Notes under the pieces: model-generated
Databases searched by the model: none
The model's input: only the letters and a program-made list of their open reading frames with translations
Told to the model about the DNA's origin: nothing
Position numbers and translations under genes: made by a program
NCBI RefSeq assembly: GCF_004193775.1
Contig: NC_041004.1
Span: 1,364,001 to 1,428,000 of the forward strand
Direction of reading: 5' to 3'
Length of the DNA: 64,000 nucleotides
Source: Glycine soja
Lineage: Eukaryota > Streptophyta > Magnoliopsida > Fabales > Fabaceae
Part shown: positions 25,101-36,860 of the stretch, one piece after another
Position numbering within the stretch: the stretch's first letter is position 1
Layout of the letters: every line of letters begins with the position of its first letter

Positions 25101-28100
25101 TCATGACTCGAACAAAACAGGCAGTGGTAGTCATCTAGCTGCATGTTCCTTCTCCTTAGGTTTGCTCTTGATGGTAGTCTATCCTTAACCAGCCTCCAAA
25201 CAAAGTGTGCTACCTTGCTTGGAATTTTCATTTTTCAAATTAGTGTGAATGCCCCGTCTTCGTTCTGATCCACCACAACTTCATTAAGCAATGATATCCA
25301 CTTCCCACTGAGTACAGCCCCCTCACATCCCCCTTCCAAATCCATCTGTCTTGTTGATTAGGCTTAACCTTCAACTCCTCAATATCCTCCATAAAGCTAT
25401 CTGCTAGTTCCATCTCCCCTTCCAACATCATTCTCTGCCACACAAAATTCCATTCCCATGATTCCCCCACCTCAAAGCCCATCTGCTGAATAGTGTGATG
25501 TTGCTGTTGAGATATACAATATAATCTCGGGTACTTCTTCAAAGATAACCCCTCCTCCCTCCACCTATCTTTCCAAAATTTTACTTTTGACCCACATCCT
25601 ATTTTCCACTTCACACCTTCTTTGAGCCACCCACCTTCCTCCTCTAGACCGCACACAAAACACAAATCCCGCCACCATATCGATTCCTTGTGGTTCCTCC
25701 TCACCTCATCTAAGTTTCTCCATGCCCCATACTTCGACTTCAAAACCTTTGCCCATAATTCGTCAGTATGATGAAATAGGTTCCACCACCACTTACCGAG
25801 TAGTGCTCGGTTAAAAGATGCAAGATCCCACACCCCTAGACCATCTTTCTCCTTAGGGATACATGTTGTCTCTCACTTCACCCATGCCAACTTCTTTTGA
25901 TCCTCTCCTTCACCCCAAATAAACGATTTTTGTAGCCACACCAGCTTATCCACCACCTTCTTAGGGACCCTAAAAAAGGAAAAGAAAAAAATAGGTATTG
26001 AGTTAAGGACTGACTTTATCAAAGTCACCCTTCCCCAAAAAAAGATAAGTTTCTCTGTTTTCACTTTGAAAGTTTTCTCTCACACTTAGAGATAATCAGA
26101 TCCCATGGCTCACTAGGCCTTGGGTTTGCCCCTATGGGAATTCCCATGTAAGAAAAAGGCAATGACAAGAGTATTGGCACAAATTACTGGCCATGTTCCA
26201 CAGATTAATTTTACATTTACAATGATCTTTGATCTGTAATATGTTGTACACATTCAGATATTCTACTTATCATGGTGGATGGAAATTACCAACTAGTACT
26301 ACTTATCATCGATGGAATACATAAAACTCAGTTGCTTATATTGGTTGGGGCGAGTTTTGCACTGTAGTGTTGAACATTGAGGTCTTGGTGGAAGTTTCTA
26401 GGCCTAGTGGAATTAAATGGAGCAGGCATTTAAAAGTTTTTTTATCCTCCAGAGGATAAGCTCTATATTTATGGGTACATTAGGAAGGCATGTTATAACA
26501 ATTCTTGATTGCACTATAACTTTTGCTATGTAATTTTCCCACTTCTTTGCAGCTCCTTCGACCTATATATAAGCAGATTGCAGAGAATCAAAATGCAGAA
26601 ATATTTTCTGCCAATACACTCTTTGTTATTCTTGGGACCAGCCTTCTCACAGCCAGGGTAGGTGTTCATACCAATGTTTTTCCTTTCCCTTATTTCCCCT
26701 TTGTTTGGGTTTTTGAGCTAAGCCAAGGTTTGGCAGTTTCAACAGTTATTCTTGTGTCCGTTGAAGTGATGAGATGCCTTTTTATTTTTTTGGTGTGCCA
26801 ACCTTACTTTTTCCTTTTTTTTTTAATATAGTTTTTCTTTACTTAAAACAGGCTGGACTTTCCATGGCATTGGGGGCATTTTTGGCTGGTTTACTACTGG
26901 CAGAAACTGAGTTTTCCTTACAGGTTGAATCTGATATTGCTCCATATCGTGGCCTTCTACTGGGTCTCTTCTTTATGACGGTTTGTTCTTAATATTCAAA
27001 TTCAAAAAATAACTAGTTGTATTGTATATTTATTCGTGCAACATATATCTATTTTATAGTTTGTTAGTATTCTGTTCAATTGCTTATGTTGGAATAATTC
27101 TTATGAGAATCTTCAACAGCAAGGAATGGGTGCCTTGAGATTTCTGACTTTCTGAGCAAGCTAGCTTCAATCTGTATAATTGATGGAAAGTAATTTTTGT
27201 GACTTTTCAGGTTGGAATGTCAATTGATCCAAAACTTCTTGTTTCAAACTTTCCAGTCATTACAGGGGCCCTGGGACTCTTGATATTTGGCAAAACTTTG
27301 TTGGTTTCTTTAATCGGAAGAGCTTTTGGTATTTCTCTCATTTCTGCTATCAGAGTGGGTCTTCTTCTTGCTCCGGGAGGAGAATTTGCATTTGTGGCTT
27401 TTGGTGAAGCTGTTAATCAGGTTTTTGTCCTTGAAAACTGTTTTGCTTTCCTAGAGTTCTCTGGATTATAAATAATTATTATATTTATTTAAAATAAATA
27501 GTTTTGCTTTTGTTGTTTTTGACACTATGCATCTTGATATATTTAACTTCAACTTTTTTTTGGAGGCTATGATTATGGTCAGCTTTCTTGGAAAATAATC
27601 TGTTAAGTGGATTAATAATATTTTATCACCATTCACCAGTCAAGTGTTACTAAAATTGGGTTATCTCTGGCTGCTATTTTGACATTTTATGACTAAATAA
27701 GGTGCAATGTCATCTGTTTTTGCATTGCCCAGACATCCATGGGGCCTTTAACATTTTTCCTCATTGAAACTTAATTTTCTATAAAAGCTAACATTATTGC
27801 TATTCGATACTTATGCAGGGCATAATGTCTTCCCAGTTGTCCTCTTTACTGTTTCTTGTTGTGGGAATTTCAATGGCTCTCACTCCATGGCTAGCTGAAG
27901 GAGGTCAGCTCCTTGCTTCCCGTTTTGAGTTACACGATGTTCGAAGTTTATTACCTGTGGAAAGTGAGGTAAGATCAGTTACTGACAGGGCTTTATATTA
28001 ACTGCAAAAGGCTGTGAAATTTATAGCTATAGAACTACCATTGCCAGTGGACTGAGTGCTGTCTTTTTAATTTTACAACTCAATGAATGGATTGTATGCT

Positions 28101-30762
28101 GTGTTGCATGAGATAGCAAGTCTTGCCAGGAGTGTACAATGCAGCTGGGTAGTATATACTATCTGCAAACAGTAGTAAAAAAAAGATAGAGAAATGCTTT
28201 CTTACGCCCAGGATAAGATTTTTCTCTTTAAAAGTTATCATTTTCTACCCAGAAAAAATTCATAAATTTGTTTTGATCTCATTGACCATGTGAGTCCCAT
28301 TGAGAATCAAATGGTAGCAATAAGATAAGGCATGAAATCTTTGATTTATTATCTGAGAAACTGGAGGTAATATAAGTGAACAATTTCAAAGCCAACCAAG
28401 GCAGTTAACTTTGCCACAAGGTCAGTCAATTACAGTCAAGCAAGCACTCACTGCCTTGTGCTATGCCTTTTATTTTTTCTGTCAAGCACGTCTATTACTT
28501 ACATTTGAAATATTATTCTCTATGCTCTTTTAATTGCCTGATTGACTTTTTCCAATTAGTTAATCATATTTATTATCTCCTATTTAGTCTAGTTTGGCCT
28601 TAGGAGATTCTACAGTAATGTTTCCTATGATTATGTTTGTAGACAATGGATGTAGTTAGACCATATTGATTCAACATTTTTTTTTACTTAGATTTGACAT
28701 GTAAAATTAGTTGTTGATTTCATTTTGGAGGACATCTTTTACAGACAGATGATCTGCAAAATCATATCATTATTTGTGGATTTGGGCGAGTTGGGCAGGT
28801 GAGTTCTTTCTTTCTTGGTTTAATTAATTACTTTTACCAATTTATCATTTTTTTATTTATATATAACATTTTACCATTTTTTTTATTTCTAGATCATTGC
28901 ACAACTTCTTTCTGAGCAACTTATTCCTTTTGTTGCACTAGATGTGAGAAGGTATCTCAATACCAACTGAAAATATTGTTTTTCTTGTTATTGTATCTTA
29001 ACTAACATCCTTCCATGAATGATTTTGTAACTATTAAGTGATTTTTAAGATTAATGTATCTTATTTATGTTGAAAAAGAAAACATTACTGGACAGAATTG
29101 TAATTGTTAAATGATATTCTAAACTCTGCCTCCCGATGGAAAAAAAAGAAAAGACAAGTATAATATTGTGTCTCTTTCTTTATGCATGAGGTATATAGAT
29201 GTGCTGTTTGCTTGTGCATCAGTTTCTGACTTTCTTGGAGTCATTAAAAGCTTCATGGAAAAATAAATTGATTTTGCTGTCTTTCTGAATTGTTAGATTC
29301 TGTGTATTTCTCAATACTTGAATAAAGATAAATCCCCAGATTGGTTGGTTCCTTGCTAAATAATGGGGGTGCTTAGTGACCAGGATGGAAAAATCTTTGG
29401 ATGATTTTCAAGATTATCCGATAGTTTTTTCTCCAAAGATGTGTGAACTACCATATATCATGTAACCGGTCTTCATATTTACCAATATCTGCAGTGATAG
29501 AGTGACAATTGGACGTTCCCTGGATCTCCCTGTGTACTTTGGAGATGCTGGTAGTCGAGAGGTAGTGCATATGACTTCAGTACTTGAGCTTGCATGCATG
29601 TTCATTACCTGACTGTTTTGTAATGCATGATAAGGTCCTACACAAGGTTGGGGCTGAAAGGGCAAGTGCTGCTGCGGTAACTCTAGATTCCCCTGGAGCA
29701 AATTATAGAACAGTTTGGGCTCTGAGCAAGCACTTCCCAAACGTGAAGACTTTTGTTCGTGCTCATGATGTTGATCATGGATTAAATTTAGAAAAGGCTG
29801 GAGCTACTGCTGTAATATTCTATTACCTTTTCTATTATTAATGTTATTTATGATTGCCTTATGGTATAATGTTGGAAGTGTTTTTCTTTACTACTGCATA
29901 TTTAGATTTAGCCAAAATACTCACTGTTAATCTTGTCTGTCTTTTCTCTTTATCTCTCTGCCACTTGCATTTGCAGGTTGTCCCAGAGACCTTGGAACCA
30001 AGTCTTCAACTAGCAGCTGCCGTGCTTGCTCAGGTAACTATCATGTTATTTGAGCAGATATACTGTCTGAATGAACTTTTTATGTCCTAGTATTTTATTA
30101 TTTCTCTCACCTGATGTAGTTGAACCTGTCACATTGCCTGAACTTTTGTTTATTTTCTCTTCATTGCATAAATAATTTACTTAGTTTCTGGTTAAATTTT
30201 CTCAGAAATAGTATGAGTATACTTTTGCTCTTTATGGTAAAATTGGTCATACATCTCATTGAAGACCCTTGTTGTTCTTACAATTGAGAAGTGAAGGAAA
30301 ACTGAAAATAAAATAACATGCTTAATTTAGGCCTTATCAGAATGGAAACATACAAAGGTTTCTTATCATATGATTTAGCTTGTTGATGAACCCAGTTAAC
30401 TAAGCATTTCTCTCTCTCAGGCTAAACTTCCTACATCAGAGATTGCAGCGACTATAAATGAATTCAGATCCCGCCATCTTTCTGAGCTCACTGAAGTACA
30501 TGTTTCTTTTAATCCCATGCACAATTACTATATATCAACTCTCATGTTGGATTTTGCATGATCACATACTACTCATTCACTTTTTGTATATGATTGATGT
30601 TTGTTTGAAATTATGTTACTTTTTGGTTTGTTTATTCAGCTATCCGAAACAAATGGAACTTCTTTTGGATATGGATATAATAGAACTACGAGCAAAGCCA
30701 AATCTCATTCCCCAGATTCATCAGATGATACTCAAGTCTCTGAAGGTAAACTGGCGACATGA
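19168..30762 (+). CDS. KEA2: Chloroplast K+ efflux antiporter KEA1/KEA2
   Basis: K+/H+ antiporter of the plastid inner envelope, acting in ion and pH balance and chloroplast development. Twenty exons: 19168-20768, 21106-21277, 21344-21434, 21866-22002, 22090-22149, 22264-22383, 22570-22638, 23828-23893, 24192-24281, 26553-26657, 26852-26980, 27211-27420, 27819-27968, 28745-28798, 28893-28951, 29495-29561, 29635-29811, 29977-30033, 30421-30495 and 30640-30762. The sum is 3612 bp, 1203 residues, the length of Arabidopsis KEA1/2. The start is MDIAFRLPQ; in-frame sequence upstream lacks an ATG. Order: transit peptide; acidic coiled-coil region (about 130-420); membrane stretch; Na+/H+-exchanger domain ([40 protein letters not shown]); TrkA-N/RCK domain with [11 protein letters not shown]; low-complexity tail ending EGKLAT. 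All borders are GT-AG. Intron 9 holds an antisense LINE. KEA1 versus KEA2 is not decided. Confidence 0.97.
24556..26167 (-). mobile_element. 5'-truncated L1-type LINE in KEA intron 9, antisense
   Basis: It starts on the plus strand with a poly-T run (the 3' A-tail) and ATCGGCA. Minus-strand remnants in order are reverse-transcriptase C-terminus ([20 protein letters not shown], 25873-26064), [19 protein letters not shown] (25240-25833) and the zinc-knuckle region [16 protein letters not shown] [20 protein letters not shown] with CLFC...H..F.C (24926-25231). The pieces are separated by a stop (WVK then TGA near 25873) and frameshifts, so it is inactive. Candidate diverged target duplication: AGAGTTTCAGTGCAA (24541-24555) and AGAGTATTGGCACAA (26168-26182). 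The paralogous intron copy at about 35,450-35,510 lacks the insertion and defines the empty site. Confidence 0.92.
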
Positions 30763-31625
30763 AGATTGCCCCATATATACAAAGTGGAAGGTAAAAGAAA
30801 ACAGAAAAGTGAAAAATTGTATAGCAGCAGAGTAAATGTTCCATCATGATGTACAGAAATATATATATCTGCATAAAAAAATTTGATTAATCATCCTTAA
30901 ATTTCAGCTGAGGATGGTGTCCTTGTTTTATGTAACATTGATTTTGTTTCATATTCTTTGGCTTTCGAAAAGCGTGTATAATATGAAGTCATATTTCCAT
31001 TTTTTTTATCAAGAGTATGACATCCCTGAACAAGTAGTGCAACTCTAGATATTTGAGAATCGTTTTACATGAGTAGTTTTAGTAGTTATTATCACTCACA
31101 TTGAATCACATGTCGTATCCTAATATCATTTATCGAGTATTTAATTTTATTTTAAATTTTTATTCCTTTTAACTATTCTTTTAAAAAAAATGGTTTAACT
31201 ATTAGCCCCAAAAATTCTTTTACATACTATCAAGTGTTTATTTTGATATTATTATTTTTGTTTAAGTGAAATGTAATCCTAGTTTATTTTTAAAAAATAC
31301 AATTGATATTAATTTTGTATTAATTTGGTTTGCAATGTAAGGACAAGAATAGATCAAGAAACTGCAGGTGCAATATTGTCAGTCTTTTAAGTTGTAGACA
31401 TAAATGAATGAATAAATGAAACAACAATTGAAGCTTAATTGTTTTTAGCAAATATAAATGATAGAATAAAAGGGTTATAGCCTCAATGTAAAAAAAATTA
31501 CAAAGTCATCCAATTACAATATAGCAAGCATGATAGTTTATTGATTTTTAAAATAACTTAAACTGTGATTTTGGATGAGAGTAAAATTATTTTACAAGAT
31601 TAATACATAGGTATTAAACTCTAAG
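30763..31625. other. KEA 3' untranslated region and flank
   Basis: The first ~270 bp (to about 31,030, ending TATGACATCCCTGAAC) is the KEA 3' untranslated region or flank. It is also present in duplicated form at 32,970-33,180, and in part at 36,723-36,860. The rest is AT-rich without features. Confidence 0.7.
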
Positions 31626-31630
31626 TTATA

Positions 31631-31712
31631 CTACCTCCAATCAATTTTATAAGAAACAAGCTTTAGTATAAAATATATTGAAACTTGTTTCTTATAAAAT
31701 GATGAGAGAGGG
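31631..31712. mobile_element. Stowaway-like MITE, 82 bp hairpin
   Basis: Begins CTACCTCCAATC and ends GATGAGAGAGGG, with TA on both sides (31629-31630 and 31713-31714) as for Tc1/mariner MITEs. The arms ATTTTATAAGAAACAAG (31644-31660) and its exact inverse (31684-31700) form a perfect 17-bp stem, extended imperfectly to the ends. Confidence 0.85.
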
Positions 31713-32400
31713 TATTTTATTAATGAGTAAAATTGATACATGGATGAACTATTTGAATTTATACTTTTATAAATTTATATTAAAAGTTAACTTAAGTTTA
31801 AAAAAAAAGAAATTCATAAAACGATAAATATTTTAGTTAATTTTTATAATAACTGTCTTATAGTCATAATTGTGAATAATTTTTAACTAGTTGTTAGCAA
31901 AAAAAAAAATTATCCAGCAAATACATGAAAATTAAACTAACCATTTTATCATAAAATGTATACAAAACTATTTTAATAAATACAAATATTTTTGGTAACG
32001 GTATTCACAAAAAAATACAAAATATTTAATAGAACTAAATTAATAATAAGTAAAAGATAAAAGCAAAAGTAAGATATATATTTTTTAATCTAATTTGAAC
32101 ACATTAAAGTCCTTTAAAAAAATTAAAGTAATGGATGATATGTTATTTGATCTTTTTTTCTCCCAATTTGAATATTCTATAAGTCGTTTATATCTTAATA
32201 TATCCACATGGATTTTTTTAATCTAATTTTAACACATTTAAGTAATAGATCATATTTTACTTTATCTTGTAACAAAAAAAATATTTTACTTGATCTTTTT
32301 CTGTCAATTTGAATATTCGAAAAGTCTTTATTTATTAATCTGAATAATAGTTTTTATTTAATAAGATGATCTTTTCTTTGTTAAGTTTTAACTGAATGTT
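31713..32400. repeat. AT-rich dispersed repeat, related to 46.69-46.85 kb
   Basis: AAAATATTTAATAGAA, AATAATA.GT.AA.GATAAA, AAGATATAT and TTTCTCCCAATTTGAATATTC-type landmarks at about 32,020-32,170 recur in order at 46,690-46,850 and again loosely at 32,210-32,330. No coding. Confidence 0.55.
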
Positions 32401-32470
32401 GGTTTGGTGCCATAGAAGCCAAAGTAGCCGTTACAGAAGATTACGTGCGCGCCTAATGCCAAAGCAAACC

Positions 32471-32654
32471 CTATATAAACCAAACAACAGACACGCACTC
32501 TGCATTAGAAAAGGGTGAAAAGAAACAAAGAAAAAGAAGAGAAAGAAAGGGTTTGTTTACTATTGAAAAGAAGAGAAGAATGTTAGGCAGTGAGCTTGAA
32601 GATGATAAGGAGGAACTGAAGTTGGAGGGAACCCTGATTCAGAAGCATTCATGA
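32471..32654 (+). other. Promoter-like sequence with short open frame
   Basis: CTATATAAAC at 32471-32480 is a good TATA box, preceded by less AT-rich DNA (GCCGTTACAGAAGATTACGTGCGCGCC) and followed by an A/G-rich leader typical of plant 5' untranslated regions. The first ATG at 32580 opens a 24-codon frame (MLGSELEDDKEELKLEGTLI..) that stops at 32654. It matches nothing I know. It could be the 5' end of a lost gene captured with the KEA fragments, or a non-coding transcript. Confidence 0.3.
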
Positions 32655-32969
32655 CATGATCTTACAAGACCCCGTCCCTCACCGCATTCACCAGCAGAAT
32701 TCGGTTGCTTCTTCAAATCTTGCAATGCAACAGTTACATGGAATGCATCATTAAGCCCCTCACAACATCAATCAGCAACATTAGGTTCCATGCACTGCAA
32801 CAAATCAATCCAAAGTAGCATGATGGTTTGTTTTGATATTTGTTCATTTACAATGTTTGAAATTGTTGCATACATAGTTGTTTTTTTAATTAGTTGTTGG
32901 ATACATAGTTAGTGACTATGCTTGAAATTGTTCAAGAAAAGTTAGGATTAATAATAATTGTGGAAATTT

Positions 32970-33180
32970 CTATAGCAGCGGAGTTGATGTTTCATCATTG
33001 TGTTTGAACATAAATATATAGCACAATTTTAATTAATTGTCCCTAAATTTCTTCTGAGGATGATGTTCATGTTGTTTGTAACATTGATTTTGTTTCATAT
33101 TCTTTTACTTTCATAAAGCGTGTATAATATGGAATTGCATTTCCATTGTTTATTACAAGTGTGACATCCTGAACATCTCG
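32970..33180 (+). pseudogene. Duplicated KEA 3' untranslated fragment
   Basis: Similar to 30,820-31,030: TATAGCAGC.GAGT..ATGTT, the shared block TAACATTGATTTTGTTTCAT (20-mer), GCGTGTATAATATG and TGACATCC.TGAAC are in the same order. Similarity stops at both ends, so this is a detached piece of the KEA duplication. Confidence 0.85.
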
Positions 33181-33225
33181 ATATGTTGCTAAAGTAAAAG
33201 AGATTGATTTCTCCATTGATAATGA

Positions 33226-33545
33226 CAATCTAAAATAACCTAAAAATTGATCCTCTAGGGATTCTTACACATGTTTATTCTAATTTCTAAGCGTGACTAA
33301 CTCATCTCTTATCTCGATGTAGTCGCTCAAGCATTCTCCGTTAACAATATTGGTGGCATTTCTCTAGTGCTCTCTAGAGCTTCTCCTCCTCCTGTTGCTC
33401 TATTAGGATTCTTGAGGACAGAAAATATTTTATAAAATTGCTTTGGGTTAAAAGTTCCTTTATATAGTGGGAAATATGATGATCTAATTCTTATTCTTTT
33501 ATTTATTTATTAAAAAAAAAAAAAAACAAAGGAACGGGCTGTTAC
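33226..33545. repeat. Dispersed ~330-bp repeat, copy 2 (possible solo LTR fragment)
   Basis: Counterpart of 13,532-13,868, ending GGGCTGTTACA. It separates the copied KEA 3' flank from the copied KEA exon 6. No target duplication is visible. Confidence 0.65.
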
Positions 33546-33569
33546 ACTTGGCTTCTAGTATCTTTCTTA

Positions 33570-35735
33570 GCATGTATGGAAAAATTTAGGTTTTGGTGAC
33601 TGCTATAGTTGCCGGCTTGGAGGCTCATTATATTTGTGGTCAAGCTGGCCCTGCTGCTATTGTCATTGGGAATGGCCAGGCATTATCATCAACATTGTTG
33701 TTCTTCAGGTAAATAACCTTTAGCACTGTTGGCTTTTAACTTTTACTTGTGCTATATGTTAACAGTCTACTACTACAGCTTTATGCTTCTATTTAATGTA
33801 AATTCAAATAAGGTGATATCTACCTTTCTGAAAGTATCAATTGCAACCGGATTTTTGTTGTGGCCTGCATGTGTTAGCAATGACTTTATGGTTGTCACTA
33901 CTTAATAAGCTTGAGGGCTATAGCTGTAACAGATGTCTCGCTTTAAAAGATTTCAAGGCTGTTCTTTCTATTTGAAAGTTATGTTTTCAGGTCTTCTGAG
34001 TCTCTCACGTAGCAATAATTCAATTGAACTTGTTTGCAGATTTTACAGGAGAGAGGTTAGAGCACATCACGGCATGGAAGGGCTACATTTGATGTTCTGC
34101 TTTTTCTGGTTACTTTCTAACTTACCATCTATCTAGAAACTGCAGGATTTCAATTATATAATACTTGCGATATCTTATGTGAGGCATTTGCTTCAACATT
34201 CCATATTGCCTTTACCTTCTAGAATCTGGATAACCTGAACTGCATCCTATAGTGGCAAAACTATGCTATTTTGTCAGCATATAAACATGTTTGCACCCCT
34301 ATACAGTCAAGTATTCTACATGGATACCATTGAAAGTAGAAAGAATAGTAGTGTTTTTCACTTGATTCTGCAGAAAACTGATTACAAAGATATAGAGTAG
34401 AGAGAAAATGGAGATAAAATTTGTCTGAAAATATCTCAACTCTTCAGATAATTTAGTAGAGGTTTTTATGGATTGGATTGGTTTTGAGGAAGTAAAGTTA
34501 TTCAAACATATCCCATTGTTTTTTTATTTATTTAAACATCCATTTAGTTTGATCCTAAGTTGAATCTGATCCAATTCAATCCAATGAAAAGTGGTTTGGA
34601 TTGTATCAATTTTGTTATTTTGTATTATTTTTTTTATTTTGTAAAAAACTAATGAACAAACCTTAAAATACACAATAAATATATTAAAACTTAATTCAAA
34701 GTATCAAATATCTAATTCCATAAGCCAAAAATTAATTTCATTTCAGATTAATCTATTGAAAAGGAAAGAACTAACATTTTTAAGTTACAAACTAATGGAG
34801 AAATAAATTAGTATAGTAAATTCAGAAGTATCCACCTATACAACTATGAATGGTATGATAATTTCATGAATAAAAGTATATATGCGCATATAAGTTTGAT
34901 TTGGACTGGATTGGGTTAGTTTTTAAAATTGAATCTGAAACCCAATCCACAGTTCACTCTTTCTGATCAAAAGGACAAAACACGCAGTTCACTCTTTCTA
35001 ATTAAAGGTAGTTCATGTTAAAGGTTTAATTGGAAGGCAATGACTTCACCTTACTTCTTTCATTGTCATCATTATCTATGTTGTCTTTTTGTGAAATACC
35101 AATCTCTGTTTTCAGGTTGGTTTCCAAGTCATTGCTGAAGCTCTTGGTCTGGCTGCTGTTAAGGCAGTGGTTGCCATTTCAGCCATAATTGCAGGTGAAC
35201 GATTGGTAAGTGATATTCAGAACTGGGGCATGGATGTGCAATTTCTAATTATTAAAATATACTCCAGATCTGGATAGCTGATGTTTAAATTTTTTCTGAT
35301 TGAAGGAAATATTTACTTTTTTCTTGTGAGTTTATCTATTTTTGTTTCTAATATTCTTTATAAAATTATTTTTTAAAATTCATCTTATAAGTTTACATGG
35401 AGCATAACAATAAGCCATTGATTGTATTGCTCAGGGTAGATATGCTGACATCTAGAGTTTGATATGGGGTAGAGTTTTGGTGCAAATAACTGACCATGTT
35501 CCACAGATTGTATATTTTATAATGATCTTTGATCTGTAATATGGTGGTTGTACACATTCAGATATTCTACTTATCATGGTGGATGGAAATTACCAGCTAG
35601 TACTACTTATCATCGATGAAATGCATAAAATCAGTTGCTTATATTGGTTGAGACGAGTTTTGCACTGTAGTGGTTGAACATTGAGGACTTGGTGGAAGTT
35701 TCTAGGCCTAGTGGGATTAAATGGAGCAGGAATTT
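33570..35735 (+). pseudogene. Partial KEA duplicate: exons 6, 7, 9 with introns
   Basis: Collinear with 22,245-26,430 of the KEA gene. Exon 6 copy 33590-33708 has lost one base near the end (119 versus 120 bp), shifting the frame. Exon 7 copy 34040-34108 has a premature TAG after ILQERG. Exon 8 with about 500 bp of flanking intron is missing (original about 23,540-24,045). Exon 9 copy 35116-35205 is open ([20 protein letters not shown]). The intron-9 copy (35,206-35,735) lacks the LINE. The intron-6 copy carries about 120 bp (33,840-33,970) not present in the original. Not translatable. Confidence 0.95.
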
Positions 35736-35739
35736 AGCA

Positions 35740-35904
35740 TATTTAATGTTAAGTGTATCGAAATCCTATATATCATTGAGGTTTTGGTGACTGTTGTAAG
35801 TGTCGGATTAGTGGCTCATTATATTTGTGGGCAAGCTGGCCATGCTGCTATTGCCATTGGGAATGACCTGACATTATCATCAACTGTTGTTGTTCTGCGG
35901 GAAA
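35740..35904 (+). pseudogene. Second copy of KEA exon 6
   Basis: 35781-35900 is 120 bp, in frame, reading [20 protein letters not shown] then HAAIAIGNDLTLSSTVVVLR. It is preceded by AG, but the donor GT has become GA (CGGGAAAAT), so it cannot be spliced normally. Its substitutions differ from those of the copy at 33,590, so it comes from a separate duplication step. It is joined directly to copied intron-9 sequence. Confidence 0.93.
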
Positions 35905-36525
35905 ATAACTTCACTTGTGTTTTCTTTGTGTAGAGAAATATAGAAATATGTGATCATAAAATGATTTTCATATCTGCTCCAAAGAGGAATTACACAAGTA
36001 TTTCAACTTGCTATATTGTTTAGTATTTACATTTAGTACGTAATATTTATGGCTCAACACCCCCCTCAAGCCGAGGAATAGATGTCTTCCATTCCCAACT
36101 TGTTAACTAGATCATGAAATTTGGAGCTACTCAGTCCCTTAGTCAACATATCAGGTACTTGCTGTCCGAATGGAATATAAGTCATGCAAACCATGCCTTG
36201 CAATTTTTCCTTGATAAGGTGTCTATCAATTTCAATATGTTTTGTCTTTCATGCTGTATAGGATTATGAGCAATATTGATTTCTGACTTGTTGTCACAGT
36301 AGAGCTTCATGGGACCTTCCAATTCAACCTTCGAGTCATTTAGAATAATCTTTAACCATAGAAGTCCACATGATCCTTGAGCAATTGACCTGAATTCTGA
36401 TTCTGCAGATGATATAGCCACTCCATTCTGTTTTTTACTCTTTCATGTGACCAAGTTTCTCCTCCTAGGAAAGTACAATACCCAGATGTTAATTCGGATT
36501 TCACCATTTGGATGAACTCAATGAA
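35905..36525 (-). mobile_element. Ty1/copia remnant (RNase H end plus part of 3' LTR)
   Basis: Minus strand. The RNase H region reads SSAESEFRSIAQGSCGLLWL, then MKLYCDNKSEINIAHNPIQH, after which the frame shifts; GYCTFLGG lies upstream in another frame. After the end of the gene a G-rich polypurine tract (complement of CCCCCCTCAAG at 36,060-36,070) is followed by TGTTGAGCC, the probable start of the 3' LTR, which runs to about 35,905. The 5' part is missing. It lies between the second KEA exon-6 copy and the exon-20 copy. Confidence 0.88.
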
Positions 36526-36860
36526 GTATACTAATTCACTTTTGTGTATCATTGATGTTTGAATGGAATTATGTTACTTATTGGTTTGTTTAATCAGCTA
36601 TCCGAAACAAATGGAACTTCTTTTGAATATGGATATAATAGAATTACGAGCAAACCAAAATCTCAATCGCCAGATTCATCAGATGATACTCAAGTATCTG
36701 AAGGTAAACTGGCGACATGAAGAATTTAAGATTGCCCCCACACATACAGAGTGGAAGGTAACAGAAAACAGAAAAGTGAAAAATTGTATTAACAGTTTGA
36801 TTTACTTGGGGTCCCTGTTATCAACAGTGTGACATTCCTGACCAAGTAGTGCAACTCCAA
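36526..36860 (+). pseudogene. Duplicated KEA exon 20 and 3' flank
   Basis: Matches the end of KEA intron 19, exon 20 and the 3' flank. The exon copy 36600-36722 keeps its AG acceptor (TTTAATCAG), an open frame with [14 protein letters not shown] and EGKLAT, and the TGA. About 85 bp of 3' flank follows, then a jump to the AGTGTGACATTCCTGACCAA segment (36,828), which matches 31,015-31,035 of the original; roughly 200 bp of 3' flank are lost. The exon is isolated. Confidence 0.93.

Noticed and set aside
24906..25106. Plus-strand open frame within KEA intron 9
   Set aside because: Opposite strand of the LINE zinc-knuckle region.
33166..33545. Complete solo LTR from TGTGACATCC to TGTTACA
   Set aside because: The TGTGACATCC part belongs to the duplicated KEA 3' flank, and no 5-bp target duplication is present.
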